Shown piece after piece: positions 1-12,280 of a stretch of 64,000 nt of DNA. Both the position numbers and the translations under genes were made by a program. The notes under the pieces are model-generated. The model was given only the letters and a program-made list of their open reading frames with translations. It did no database searches and was not told the DNA's origin. Source of the stretch: Skeletonema tropicum (Eukaryota > Bacillariophyta > Thalassiosirophyceae > Thalassiosirales > Thalassiosiraceae); contig CM074137.1 of NCBI GenBank assembly GCA_037178625.1, positions 2,046,001 through 2,110,000 on the forward strand, written 5' to 3'. Position 1 is the first letter of the stretch. The number at the start of each line of letters is the position of its first letter.

Positions 1-1
1 A

Positions 2-202
2 AGCCAGGATGACCCATCAACTTTTAAGATGGATGTCTTCATTGACGGTACCTTCTTTACAGTCTTCGAGAAAAGCTGCCAAATCGCCAACTCCCCTCAT
101 TCACTTTCACATTCGCATCGATCGATCTCTGACATTGATCACCCAAAAGACAAAGATAGCATCCATCGCCAAGCAGTTCAATCAATTACTATATATATGT
201 AA
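2..202 (+). CDS. possible C-terminal end of an upstream gene (partial)
   Basis: Frame 2 is open from the window edge to a TAA at 200-202, about 66 codons. The first half reads like ordinary coding sequence (for example DVFIDGTFFTVFEK); the second half is Ser/His/Asp-rich and less convincing. I do not recognise the protein. If real, it ends only 11 bases before the ATG of the next gene, so the two transcripts would overlap. The gene would begin outside the window. It could also be a chance open frame within the promoter of the gene at 214. Confidence 0.3.
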   Translation, partial: SQDDPSTFKMDVFIDGTFFTVFEKSCQIANSPHSLSHSHRSISDIDHPKDKDSIHRQAVQSITIYM

Positions 203-213
203 ACGCATTCACC

Positions 214-1359
214 ATGAAGCTCAACGCAACAACACTCGCCGCCTTAATCGGCCTCTCCACAGCCGCCCCGTCCATCCGGAGCGACACTCCCCTCGGTCAA
301 AAACTCCTTTCTTCCGCACGACGTCTCGACGGTGACGACAATCAACAAGTCGACTACAGCTGGGTAGCCAACTACTCACTCAAATTCCAAGGATGTCACA
401 CTACACCCCAATGGAACGAAGATGCCAACGACGGCGGCGACGACGAGGGCGATATCAAACTCACCAACCTCAACCTAGTCCGCTTCCGCCTCTGCCCCAC
501 CAACACCTGCGCCACCGATAGTGCCTACGGCTGCAAATCCGGCTATGGCGACTACATCATCTCCATGGACACTTATCTGCAATCCTATCTAGATGCAGTC
601 CAACAAGATCAAGATTACAATTGTGAATACGCCCGTAGTAACGAATGTGGATGTTATAACAACAATGGCAATGGGGATGATAATTATGGAACGTTTGAGA
701 AGTGTGAGTATGACTGTTTTATGAATAAGGGGATGGAGTATTGTGTGGACAATAATCCCTATGCAGAGGAGAACGGTGGACAGCAGCAGCAAGAGGTGGA
801 CGAGGAGTGGGATTTGATGGATATGGTGACTTGTCAGCAGTTGAATGGAGAAGCGTACTATACTGGAGCGTATTGTTCGAGTGATGGAGGATCCATTCTC
901 ATGGGGGTCTTTACAGATGATACCTGTAGCAACCTAGCCGATGTCTATGGCGGTGAAGACGTGTACACGTCCATTACTGGGAAGGAACTTCCTCATGCTC
1001 AAACGACACTGATTGGAAATGAATGCATGTCTTGTATGGAAGGAGGTGATGCCAATTACAATGATCAACAGGATGCAGATGCAGTCAAGGAGGGATGTGA
1101 GGCAATCTACCTCGAGGCAGGAAAGTGTGAACAGACTTTGAACGGTGGTGGAAGTGGCAACAACAAGGCATGTCAATTCATGGAGGGTATCAACATGGTC
1201 TACAAGGATGGTGGAATGTTCTCCAAGTCTCATTCTAGTTCGGCTGCGGGGGTGTTTATTGGGTTGTTTAGTTGTTCGTTCATTCTTCTCTCGACGTATG
1301 CGTTTTATTTGAAGAGTAAGCTTGATCGTGCCAAGGTTCAGCTTGTGGATGACATGTAG
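214..1359 (+). CDS. secreted cysteine-rich type I membrane protein (only full-length copy of array 1)
   Basis: This intronless 381-residue protein begins with a signal peptide (hydrophobic core about residues 6-18). It then has an acidic, Asn/Gly/Asp-rich ectodomain with 18 cysteines (C61 to C320), several in close pairs (C94/C99, C145/C147, C164/C168, C271/C274), and one N-glycosylation sequon at N53. A membrane segment lies at about 344-366, followed by a short tail rich in Lys and Asp. The layout indicates a disulfide-bonded extracellular domain anchored in the plasma membrane or secretory pathway. I know similar Cys-rich proteins from stramenopiles but cannot name a function. The start is well supported because the signal peptide follows directly from it. 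The last 1051 bases (from 309) are repeated ten more times downstream without the start. Confidence 0.8.
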   Translation: MKLNATTLAALIGLSTAAPSIRSDTPLGQKLLSSARRLDGDDNQQVDYSWVANYSLKFQGCHTTPQWNEDANDGGDDEGDIKLTNLNLVRFRLCPTNTCATDSAYGCKSGYGDYIISMDTYLQSYLDAVQQDQDYNCEYARSNECGCYNNNGNGDDNYGTFEKCEYDCFMNKGMEYCVDNNPYAEENGGQQQQEVDEEWDLMDMVTCQQLNGEAYYTGAYCSSDGGSILMGVFTDDTCSNLADVYGGEDVYTSITGKELPHAQTTLIGNECMSCMEGGDANYNDQQDADAVKEGCEAIYLEAGKCEQTLNGGGSGNNKACQFMEGINMVYKDGGMFSKSHSSSAAGVFIGLFSCSFILLSTYAFYLKSKLDRAKVQLVDDM

Positions 1360-1986
1360 ATGGTTGTATGGTGTGTGAGAGTGAGAGGACGGAGGATGGT
1401 TGATACATATTAGTATTAGCGCGGACCTCAGAGGAGAGTCTGCAGCTGCTAGATAGATAAGAGTTTGCCAAGAGGGATTAATCGATGGCAAGTAATATAA
1501 TATATGTTGTTTAGGTTTTACTAAAGTAGTCATTCTATTCTATTGAGTTAGAGATACCTCCTCCGATATGTTGACTTGTAGTGATCGCAGCAAGTAAGAC
1601 GAATAAACACTATTATTGTACCCTTTCATTCCTCTCCAAATCATCCTCTTCCTTAATATCTCCCGTTGCAGTTGTCGTATCAAGACAATGAGTAGTGATT
1701 TGGAACGCTCTCGCCAATCCCTATCGATTGTTACTATTACCAAGGCCAAATATCGACCCTTTGTTAATCGAATCAACTAAATCGACCCCTAGAAGTCGAG
1801 CGCTGTTTTCAATGGCAGTGCTCCGCTCGTTGCGTTGCGCTCGCCTCGCTTCGTAGATAACAATGAGACGAGCATTGGAATCGTCAATTCAAGCTCTATC
1901 GAATTCGAACAGTCCAATATTCATATCAATGACAGTTGGTACGATGTAAGATCTCAAAAAGCGACCACCTTAATCAGCCTCGTCAA

Positions 1987-2189
1987 TGATTAGTTGGCAC
2001 GGGGTGGGCTCTAAACGCTGCGCTGAAGACACTCATGACGATCAGCCTCATCCATCCAGAAGGTACGTGTGTGTTAATAGACGCACGAGGGAACTATTTA
2101 TCAACTTCTACTACAATACAGTGGAGTCCATGATTTGTTGGCACGGGCGAGCGGGTGATTGGCACGGCGTATAGTAATGATTGGCACGG
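1987..2189 (+). promoter_or_regulatory. cluster of four TGATT-GGCACGG motifs
   Basis: Four related words occur in about 200 bases: TGATTAGTTGGCACGG (1987-2002), TGATTTGTTGGCACGG (2131-2146), TGATTGGCACGG (2156-2167) and TGATTGGCACGG (2178-2189). All are in the same orientation, and two have a four-base insertion. The cluster recurs in each spacer. It may be a protein-binding site cluster or a decayed minisatellite; nothing in the sequence decides between them. Confidence 0.3.
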
Positions 2190-2731
2190 CAGTAGGTGCT
2201 ACTACTTCTTATTGCCATTGTGCTTGCTTGCTTCGTCTTCGCTTCGTTGATCGGTGTCGGTCAAAAAGTGAGAAGCTGTCAATGTCGCAACTCACCCCGA
2301 ACCCACAAAATCAAATCCAAAGATCCAAAGCAGACACCACTTCAAATGCTGCATGCTGCATCCAATACCAATAGAGTAGCCAACTCCACCAGGCAGCAAC
2401 ATCAAAGCGAGCCGACCGCTTCCTGCCAGTAGAACAAGAACTATCACACTGTTGCTGGGTGGTATTATTATTATTGCCGAGCGTATGATGTAGCCCTTGC
2501 CGGATGATGAATGATGACGGTGCACCTCCCACATGTCGAGTGAACCCATCATGGAGCCCACCGCTCTCCAGTGATTACAGAGATGAATAATCTAATATTC
2601 GAATGGATCTTACCTGATCGTATCTACAGCAGTGTCTTCAGCGCAGCGTCTGGATCTTAGATGTAACAATTGTCATGGACGGTCACGGTCGGTGCTGAGT
2701 GCTGATCGTCTACAACTGTCTGAGCTGTGAT

Positions 2732-2921
2732 TATATAGGAGTATTTTGACGATGAAAGTCTGATCAGGGCATTAATCGATTCGATGCAGCTTGAAGAGAC
2801 GATTCGAATAGTGGTCACATTGTCAACTTTTGGATATTATCTGTTTGGAAATTCTGGCTGTCAAGCCGGATTGAGATTCAATTTGGCCGGCTGTCGCTGT
2901 CGGCTGCCTCGCTCGTGCTGA
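2732..2921 (+). promoter_or_regulatory. TATA-like box and short ORF upstream of internal gene copies
   Basis: TATATA at 2732-2737 would place transcription start near 2760. The first ATG after it (2784) opens a 45-codon frame with a hydrophobic stretch (IRIVVTLSTFGYYLFG) that ends at 2921. It is not in frame with the gene segment that begins at 3039, and I could not find a clean splice joining them. A transcript from here would reach the truncated copy and could use its first in-frame ATG (3295). The same arrangement precedes all ten truncated copies. Function is unproven. Confidence 0.2.
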
Positions 2922-3038
2922 ACGTAGACGTAGCACCGTTTTTAACCAAGACGATCAAACAAAAGTCGTCCAATCAAGCTCATTCAACAACTAATCGATA
3001 GAGCTCAACGAGAGCTTTCCAAAACGACACTCATCGCC

Positions 3039-4089
3039 TTCTTCCGCACGACGTCTCGACGGTGACGACAATCAACAAGTCGACTACAGCTGGGTAGCCA
3101 ACTACTCACTCAAATTCCAAGGATGTCACACTACACCCCAATGGAACGAAGATGCCAACGACGGCGGCGACGACGAGGGCGATATCAAACTCACCAACCT
3201 CAACCTAGTCCGCTTCCGCCTCTGCCCCACCAACACCTGCGCCACCGATAGTGCCTACGGCTGCAAATCCGGCTATGGCGACTACATCATCTCCATGGAC
3301 ACTTATCTGCAATCCTATCTAGATGCAGTCCAACAAGATCAAGATTACAATTGTGAATACGCCCGTAGTAACGAATGTGGATGTTATAACAACAATGGCA
3401 ATGGGGATGATAATTATGGAACGTTTGAGAAGTGTGAGTATGACTGTTTTATGAATAAGGGGATGGAGTATTGTGTGGACAATAATCCCTATGCAGAGGA
3501 GAACGGTGGACAGCAGCAGCAAGAGGTGGACGAGGAGTGGGATTTGATGGATATGGTGACTTGTCAGCAGTTGAATGGAGAAGCGTACTATACTGGAGCG
3601 TATTGTTCGAGTGATGGAGGATCCATTCTCATGGGGGTCTTTACAGATGATACCTGTAGCAACCTAGCCGATGTCTATGGCGGTGAAGACGTGTACACGT
3701 CCATTACTGGGAAGGAACTTCCTCATGCTCAAACGACACTGATTGGAAATGAATGCATGTCTTGTATGGAAGGAGGTGATGCCAATTACAATGATCAACA
3801 GGATGCAGATGCAGTCAAGGAGGGATGTGAGGCAATCTACCTCGAGGCAGGAAAGTGTGAACAGACTTTGAACGGTGGTGGAAGTGGCAACAACAAGGCA
3901 TGTCAATTCATGGAGGGTATCAACATGGTCTACAAGGATGGTGGAATGTTCTCCAAGTCTCATTCTAGTTCGGCTGCGGGGGTGTTTATTGGGTTGTTTA
4001 GTTGTTCGTTCATTCTTCTCTCGACGTATGCGTTTTATTTGAAGAGTAAGCTTGATCGTGCCAAGGTTCAGCTTGTGGATGACATGTAG
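3039..4089 (+). pseudogene. Cys-rich membrane protein copy 2, 5'-truncated
   Basis: The frame is intact from residue 33 of the parental protein to its stop but lacks residues 1-32, so the signal peptide is gone. Upstream the frame stays open for 15 further codons from the spacer, back to a TAA at 2992, with no ATG. The first Met is parental M118 (3295), giving a possible 264-residue product that keeps the C-terminal membrane segment. I call it a pseudogene because it cannot enter the secretory pathway from its N-terminus; an unrecognised upstream exon could change that. Confidence 0.7.
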
Positions 4090-5768
4090 ATGGTTGTATG
4101 GTGTGTGAGAGTGAGAGGACGGAGGATGGTTGATACATATTAGTATTAGCGCGGACCTCAGAGGAGAGTCTGCAGCTGCTAGATAGATAAGAGTTTGCCA
4201 AGAGGGATTAATCGATGGCAAGTAATATAATATATGTTGTTTAGGTTTTACTAAAGTAGTCATTCTATTCTATTGAGTTAGAGATACCTCCTCCGATATG
4301 TTGACTTGTAGTGATCGCAGCAAGTAAGACGAATAAACACTATTATTGTACCCTTTCATTCCTCTCCAAATCATCCTCTTCCTTAATATCTCCCGTTGCA
4401 GTTGTCGTATCAAGACAATGAGTAGTGATTTGGAACGCTCTCGCCAATCCCTATCGATTGTTACTATTACCAAGGCCAAATATCGACCCTTTGTTAATCG
4501 AATCAACTAAATCGACCCCTAGAAGTCGAGCGCTGTTTTCAATGGCAGTGCTCCGCTCGTTGCGTTGCGCTCGCCTCGCTTCGTAGATAACAATGAGACG
4601 AGCATTGGAATCGTCAATTCAAGCTCTATCGAATTCGAACAGTCCAATATTCATATCAATGACAGTTGGTACGATGTAAGATCTCAAAAAGCGACCACCT
4701 TAATCAGCCTCGTCAATGATTAGTTGGCACGGGGTGGGCTCTAAACGCTGCGCTGAAGACACTCATGACGATCAGCCTCATCCATCCAGAAGGTACGTGT
4801 GTGTTAATAGACGCACGAGGGAACTATTTATCAACTTCTACTACAATACAGTGGAGTCCATGATTTGTTGGCACGGGCGAGCGGGTGATTGGCACGGCGT
4901 ATAGTAATGATTGGCACGGCAGTAGGTGCTACTACTTCTTATTGCCATTGTGCTTGCTTGCTTCGTCTTCGCTTCGTTGATCGGTGTCGGTCAAAAAGTG
5001 AGAAGCTGTCAATGTCGCAACTCACCCCGAACCCACAAAATCAAATCCAAAGATCCAAAGCAGACACCACTTCAAATGCTGCATGCTGCATCCAATACCA
5101 ATAGAGTAGCCAACTCCACCAGGCAGCAACATCAAAGCGAGCCGACCGCTTCCTGCCAGTAGAACAAGAACTATCACACTGTTGCTGGGTGGTATTATTA
5201 TTATTGCCGAGCGTATGATGTAGCCCTTGCCGGATGATGAATGATGACGGTGCACCTCCCACATGTCGAGTGAACCCATCATGGAGCCCACCGCTCTCCA
5301 GTGATTACAGAGATGAATAATCTAATATTCGAATGGATCTTACCTGATCGTATCTACAGCAGTGTCTTCAGCGCAGCGTCTGGATCTTAGATGTAACAAT
5401 TGTCATGGACGGTCACGGTCGGTGCTGAGTGCTGATCGTCTACAACTGTCTGAGCTGTGATTATATAGGAGTATTTTGACGATGAAAGTCTGATCAGGGC
5501 ATTAATCGATTCGATGCAGCTTGAAGAGACGATTCGAATAGTGGTCACATTGTCAACTTTTGGATATTATCTGTTTGGAAATTCTGGCTGTCAAGCCGGA
5601 TTGAGATTCAATTTGGCCGGCTGTCGCTGTCGGCTGCCTCGCTCGTGCTGAACGTAGACGTAGCACCGTTTTTAACCAAGACGATCAAACAAAAGTCGTC
5701 CAATCAAGCTCATTCAACAACTAATCGATAGAGCTCAACGAGAGCTTTCCAAAACGACACTCATCGCC

Positions 5769-6819
5769 TTCTTCCGCACGACGTCTCGACGGTGACGACA
5801 ATCAACAAGTCGACTACAGCTGGGTAGCCAACTACTCACTCAAATTCCAAGGATGTCACACTACACCCCAATGGAACGAAGATGCCAACGACGGCGGCGA
5901 CGACGAGGGCGATATCAAACTCACCAACCTCAACCTAGTCCGCTTCCGCCTCTGCCCCACCAACACCTGCGCCACCGATAGTGCCTACGGCTGCAAATCC
6001 GGCTATGGCGACTACATCATCTCCATGGACACTTATCTGCAATCCTATCTAGATGCAGTCCAACAAGATCAAGATTACAATTGTGAATACGCCCGTAGTA
6101 ACGAATGTGGATGTTATAACAACAATGGCAATGGGGATGATAATTATGGAACGTTTGAGAAGTGTGAGTATGACTGTTTTATGAATAAGGGGATGGAGTA
6201 TTGTGTGGACAATAATCCCTATGCAGAGGAGAACGGTGGACAGCAGCAGCAAGAGGTGGACGAGGAGTGGGATTTGATGGATATGGTGACTTGTCAGCAG
6301 TTGAATGGAGAAGCGTACTATACTGGAGCGTATTGTTCGAGTGATGGAGGATCCATTCTCATGGGGGTCTTTACAGATGATACCTGTAGCAACCTAGCCG
6401 ATGTCTATGGCGGTGAAGACGTGTACACGTCCATTACTGGGAAGGAACTTCCTCATGCTCAAACGACACTGATTGGAAATGAATGCATGTCTTGTATGGA
6501 AGGAGGTGATGCCAATTACAATGATCAACAGGATGCAGATGCAGTCAAGGAGGGATGTGAGGCAATCTACCTCGAGGCAGGAAAGTGTGAACAGACTTTG
6601 AACGGTGGTGGAAGTGGCAACAACAAGGCATGTCAATTCATGGAGGGTATCAACATGGTCTACAAGGATGGTGGAATGTTCTCCAAGTCTCATTCTAGTT
6701 CGGCTGCGGGGGTGTTTATTGGGTTGTTTAGTTGTTCGTTCATTCTTCTCTCGACGTATGCGTTTTATTTGAAGAGTAAGCTTGATCGTGCCAAGGTTCA
6801 GCTTGTGGATGACATGTAG
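5769..6819 (+). pseudogene. Cys-rich membrane protein copy 3, 5'-truncated
   Basis: The coding part matches copy 2. Its downstream spacer has one extra T (ACATTGTCGAG near 7993), which makes this unit 2731 bases long. Confidence 0.7.
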
Positions 6820-8499
6820 ATGGTTGTATGGTGTGTGAGAGTGAGAGGACGGAGGATGGTTGATACATATTAGTATTAGCGCGGACCTCAGAGGAGAGTC
6901 TGCAGCTGCTAGATAGATAAGAGTTTGCCAAGAGGGATTAATCGATGGCAAGTAATATAATATATGTTGTTTAGGTTTTACTAAAGTAGTCATTCTATTC
7001 TATTGAGTTAGAGATACCTCCTCCGATATGTTGACTTGTAGTGATCGCAGCAAGTAAGACGAATAAACACTATTATTGTACCCTTTCATTCCTCTCCAAA
7101 TCATCCTCTTCCTTAATATCTCCCGTTGCAGTTGTCGTATCAAGACAATGAGTAGTGATTTGGAACGCTCTCGCCAATCCCTATCGATTGTTACTATTAC
7201 CAAGGCCAAATATCGACCCTTTGTTAATCGAATCAACTAAATCGACCCCTAGAAGTCGAGCGCTGTTTTCAATGGCAGTGCTCCGCTCGTTGCGTTGCGC
7301 TCGCCTCGCTTCGTAGATAACAATGAGACGAGCATTGGAATCGTCAATTCAAGCTCTATCGAATTCGAACAGTCCAATATTCATATCAATGACAGTTGGT
7401 ACGATGTAAGATCTCAAAAAGCGACCACCTTAATCAGCCTCGTCAATGATTAGTTGGCACGGGGTGGGCTCTAAACGCTGCGCTGAAGACACTCATGACG
7501 ATCAGCCTCATCCATCCAGAAGGTACGTGTGTGTTAATAGACGCACGAGGGAACTATTTATCAACTTCTACTACAATACAGTGGAGTCCATGATTTGTTG
7601 GCACGGGCGAGCGGGTGATTGGCACGGCGTATAGTAATGATTGGCACGGCAGTAGGTGCTACTACTTCTTATTGCCATTGTGCTTGCTTGCTTCGTCTTC
7701 GCTTCGTTGATCGGTGTCGGTCAAAAAGTGAGAAGCTGTCAATGTCGCAACTCACCCCGAACCCACAAAATCAAATCCAAAGATCCAAAGCAGACACCAC
7801 TTCAAATGCTGCATGCTGCATCCAATACCAATAGAGTAGCCAACTCCACCAGGCAGCAACATCAAAGCGAGCCGACCGCTTCCTGCCAGTAGAACAAGAA
7901 CTATCACACTGTTGCTGGGTGGTATTATTATTATTGCCGAGCGTATGATGTAGCCCTTGCCGGATGATGAATGATGACGGTGCACCTCCCACATTGTCGA
8001 GTGAACCCATCATGGAGCCCACCGCTCTCCAGTGATTACAGAGATGAATAATCTAATATTCGAATGGATCTTACCTGATCGTATCTACAGCAGTGTCTTC
8101 AGCGCAGCGTCTGGATCTTAGATGTAACAATTGTCATGGACGGTCACGGTCGGTGCTGAGTGCTGATCGTCTACAACTGTCTGAGCTGTGATTATATAGG
8201 AGTATTTTGACGATGAAAGTCTGATCAGGGCATTAATCGATTCGATGCAGCTTGAAGAGACGATTCGAATAGTGGTCACATTGTCAACTTTTGGATATTA
8301 TCTGTTTGGAAATTCTGGCTGTCAAGCCGGATTGAGATTCAATTTGGCCGGCTGTCGCTGTCGGCTGCCTCGCTCGTGCTGAACGTAGACGTAGCACCGT
8401 TTTTAACCAAGACGATCAAACAAAAGTCGTCCAATCAAGCTCATTCAACAACTAATCGATAGAGCTCAACGAGAGCTTTCCAAAACGACACTCATCGCC

Positions 8500-9550
8500 T
8501 TCTTCCGCACGACGTCTCGACGGTGACGACAATCAACAAGTCGACTACAGCTGGGTAGCCAACTACTCACTCAAATTCCAAGGATGTCACACTACACCCC
8601 AATGGAACGAAGATGCCAACGACGGCGGCGACGACGAGGGCGATATCAAACTCACCAACCTCAACCTAGTCCGCTTCCGCCTCTGCCCCACCAACACCTG
8701 CGCCACCGATAGTGCCTACGGCTGCAAATCCGGCTATGGCGACTACATCATCTCCATGGACACTTATCTGCAATCCTATCTAGATGCAGTCCAACAAGAT
8801 CAAGATTACAATTGTGAATACGCCCGTAGTAACGAATGTGGATGTTATAACAACAATGGCAATGGGGATGATAATTATGGAACGTTTGAGAAGTGTGAGT
8901 ATGACTGTTTTATGAATAAGGGGATGGAGTATTGTGTGGACAATAATCCCTATGCAGAGGAGAACGGTGGACAGCAGCAGCAAGAGGTGGACGAGGAGTG
9001 GGATTTGATGGATATGGTGACTTGTCAGCAGTTGAATGGAGAAGCGTACTATACTGGAGCGTATTGTTCGAGTGATGGAGGATCCATTCTCATGGGGGTC
9101 TTTACAGATGATACCTGTAGCAACCTAGCCGATGTCTATGGCGGTGAAGACGTGTACACGTCCATTACTGGGAAGGAACTTCCTCATGCTCAAACGACAC
9201 TGATTGGAAATGAATGCATGTCTTGTATGGAAGGAGGTGATGCCAATTACAATGATCAACAGGATGCAGATGCAGTCAAGGAGGGATGTGAGGCAATCTA
9301 CCTCGAGGCAGGAAAGTGTGAACAGACTTTGAACGGTGGTGGAAGTGGCAACAACAAGGCATGTCAATTCATGGAGGGTATCAACATGGTCTACAAGGAT
9401 GGTGGAATGTTCTCCAAGTCTCATTCTAGTTCGGCTGCGGGGGTGTTTATTGGGTTGTTTAGTTGTTCGTTCATTCTTCTCTCGACGTATGCGTTTTATT
9501 TGAAGAGTAAGCTTGATCGTGCCAAGGTTCAGCTTGTGGATGACATGTAG
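8500..9550 (+). pseudogene. Cys-rich membrane protein copy 4, 5'-truncated
   Basis: The open frame is intact, with first Met at 8756. The spacer that follows carries one extra T in a T-run near 11130 (CCGTTTTTTAACC), giving a 2731-base unit. Confidence 0.7.
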
Positions 9551-11230
9551 ATGGTTGTATGGTGTGTGAGAGTGAGAGGACGGAGGATGGTTGATACATA
9601 TTAGTATTAGCGCGGACCTCAGAGGAGAGTCTGCAGCTGCTAGATAGATAAGAGTTTGCCAAGAGGGATTAATCGATGGCAAGTAATATAATATATGTTG
9701 TTTAGGTTTTACTAAAGTAGTCATTCTATTCTATTGAGTTAGAGATACCTCCTCCGATATGTTGACTTGTAGTGATCGCAGCAAGTAAGACGAATAAACA
9801 CTATTATTGTACCCTTTCATTCCTCTCCAAATCATCCTCTTCCTTAATATCTCCCGTTGCAGTTGTCGTATCAAGACAATGAGTAGTGATTTGGAACGCT
9901 CTCGCCAATCCCTATCGATTGTTACTATTACCAAGGCCAAATATCGACCCTTTGTTAATCGAATCAACTAAATCGACCCCTAGAAGTCGAGCGCTGTTTT
10001 CAATGGCAGTGCTCCGCTCGTTGCGTTGCGCTCGCCTCGCTTCGTAGATAACAATGAGACGAGCATTGGAATCGTCAATTCAAGCTCTATCGAATTCGAA
10101 CAGTCCAATATTCATATCAATGACAGTTGGTACGATGTAAGATCTCAAAAAGCGACCACCTTAATCAGCCTCGTCAATGATTAGTTGGCACGGGGTGGGC
10201 TCTAAACGCTGCGCTGAAGACACTCATGACGATCAGCCTCATCCATCCAGAAGGTACGTGTGTGTTAATAGACGCACGAGGGAACTATTTATCAACTTCT
10301 ACTACAATACAGTGGAGTCCATGATTTGTTGGCACGGGCGAGCGGGTGATTGGCACGGCGTATAGTAATGATTGGCACGGCAGTAGGTGCTACTACTTCT
10401 TATTGCCATTGTGCTTGCTTGCTTCGTCTTCGCTTCGTTGATCGGTGTCGGTCAAAAAGTGAGAAGCTGTCAATGTCGCAACTCACCCCGAACCCACAAA
10501 ATCAAATCCAAAGATCCAAAGCAGACACCACTTCAAATGCTGCATGCTGCATCCAATACCAATAGAGTAGCCAACTCCACCAGGCAGCAACATCAAAGCG
10601 AGCCGACCGCTTCCTGCCAGTAGAACAAGAACTATCACACTGTTGCTGGGTGGTATTATTATTATTGCCGAGCGTATGATGTAGCCCTTGCCGGATGATG
10701 AATGATGACGGTGCACCTCCCACATGTCGAGTGAACCCATCATGGAGCCCACCGCTCTCCAGTGATTACAGAGATGAATAATCTAATATTCGAATGGATC
10801 TTACCTGATCGTATCTACAGCAGTGTCTTCAGCGCAGCGTCTGGATCTTAGATGTAACAATTGTCATGGACGGTCACGGTCGGTGCTGAGTGCTGATCGT
10901 CTACAACTGTCTGAGCTGTGATTATATAGGAGTATTTTGACGATGAAAGTCTGATCAGGGCATTAATCGATTCGATGCAGCTTGAAGAGACGATTCGAAT
11001 AGTGGTCACATTGTCAACTTTTGGATATTATCTGTTTGGAAATTCTGGCTGTCAAGCCGGATTGAGATTCAATTTGGCCGGCTGTCGCTGTCGGCTGCCT
11101 CGCTCGTGCTGAACGTAGACGTAGCACCGTTTTTTAACCAAGACGATCAAACAAAAGTCGTCCAATCAAGCTCATTCAACAACTAATCGATAGAGCTCAA
11201 CGAGAGCTTTCCAAAACGACACTCATCGCC

Positions 11231-12280
11231 TTCTTCCGCACGACGTCTCGACGGTGACGACAATCAACAAGTCGACTACAGCTGGGTAGCCAACTACTCA
11301 CTCAAATTCCAAGGATGTCACACTACACCCCAATGGAACGAAGATGCCAACGACGGCGGCGACGACGAGGGCGATATCAAACTCACCAACCTCAACCTAG
11401 TCCGCTTCCGCCTCTGCCCCACCAACACCTGCGCCACCGATAGTGCCTACGGCTGCAAATCCGGCTATGGCGACTACATCATCTCCATGGACACTTATCT
11501 GCAATCCTATCTAGATGCAGTCCAACAAGATCAAGATTACAATTGTGAATACGCCCGTAGTAACGAATGTGGATGTTATAACAACAATGGCAATGGGGAT
11601 GATAATTATGGAACGTTTGAGAAGTGTGAGTATGACTGTTTTATGAATAAGGGGATGGAGTATTGTGTGGACAATAATCCCTATGCAGAGGAGAACGGTG
11701 GACAGCAGCAGCAAGAGGTGGACGAGGAGTGGGATTTGATGGATATGGTGACTTGTCAGCAGTTGAATGGAGAAGCGTACTATACTGGAGCGTATTGTTC
11801 GAGTGATGGAGGATCCATTCTCATGGGGGTCTTTACAGATGATACCTGTAGCAACCTAGCCGATGTCTATGGCGGTGAAGACGTGTACACGTCCATTACT
11901 GGGAAGGAACTTCCTCATGCTCAAACGACACTGATTGGAAATGAATGCATGTCTTGTATGGAAGGAGGTGATGCCAATTACAATGATCAACAGGATGCAG
12001 ATGCAGTCAAGGAGGGATGTGAGGCAATCTACCTCGAGGCAGGAAAGTGTGAACAGACTTTGAACGGTGGTGGAAGTGGCAACAACAAGGCATGTCAATT
12101 CATGGAGGGTATCAACATGGTCTACAAGGATGGTGGAATGTTCTCCAAGTCTCATTCTAGTTCGGCTGCGGGGTGTTTATTGGGTTGTTTAGTTGTTCGT
12201 TCATTCTTCTCTCGACGTATGCGTTTTATTTGAAGAGTAAGCTTGATCGTGCCAAGGTTCAGCTTGTGGATGACATGTAG
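11231..12280 (+). pseudogene. Cys-rich membrane protein copy 5, truncated and frameshifted
   Basis: Besides the missing 5' end, one G is absent from the G-run at 12170-12173. The frame shifts at parental residue G346, just inside the membrane segment, and ends early at 12233, so the membrane anchor and tail are replaced by unrelated residues. The change is in a homopolymer, so a sequencing or consensus error is as likely as a real mutation. The following spacer also has a one-T gain near 13860. Confidence 0.7.

Larger units (their letters stand above)
1538..3038. other. array 1 spacer (ten copies), no recognisable gene
   Basis: This spacer recurs at 4268, 6998, 9729, 12459, 15190, 17920, 20651, 23381 and 26111. 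I find no convincing gene on either strand; the open frames are short and have no recognisable motifs. It holds a plus-strand 30-codon frame at 1688-1780 behind a plausible splice acceptor (TTGCAG near 1670), a perfect-looking splice donor (AAGGTACGT) near 2060, a run of GGCACGG motifs (1987-2189), a TATA-like sequence near 2732, and a 45-codon ORF at 2784-2921. The last codons before the next gene segment (from 2995) are in frame with it but contain no ATG. The spacer is absent from the right flank, which continues differently after 28840. Confidence 0.7.

Noticed and set aside
190..198. TATATATAT just before the ATG at 214 as a TATA box
   Set aside because: Only about 15 bases from the ATG, so the expected transcription start would fall at or after the start codon.
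934..1533. 199-codon minus-strand frame opposite the Cys-rich gene, repeated in most units
   Set aside because: Shadow frame: the plus strand has signal peptide, cysteine pattern and membrane segment, while this one has no motif and changes with the copy 5 indel.
3007..3040. Sequence before copy 2 (GCTCAACGAGAG...CTCATCGCC) as a mutated signal-peptide exon
   Set aside because: It resembles the start of copy 1 (GCTCAACGCAAC...CTCGCCGCC) only weakly, has no ATG, and encodes no hydrophobic core in the open frame.
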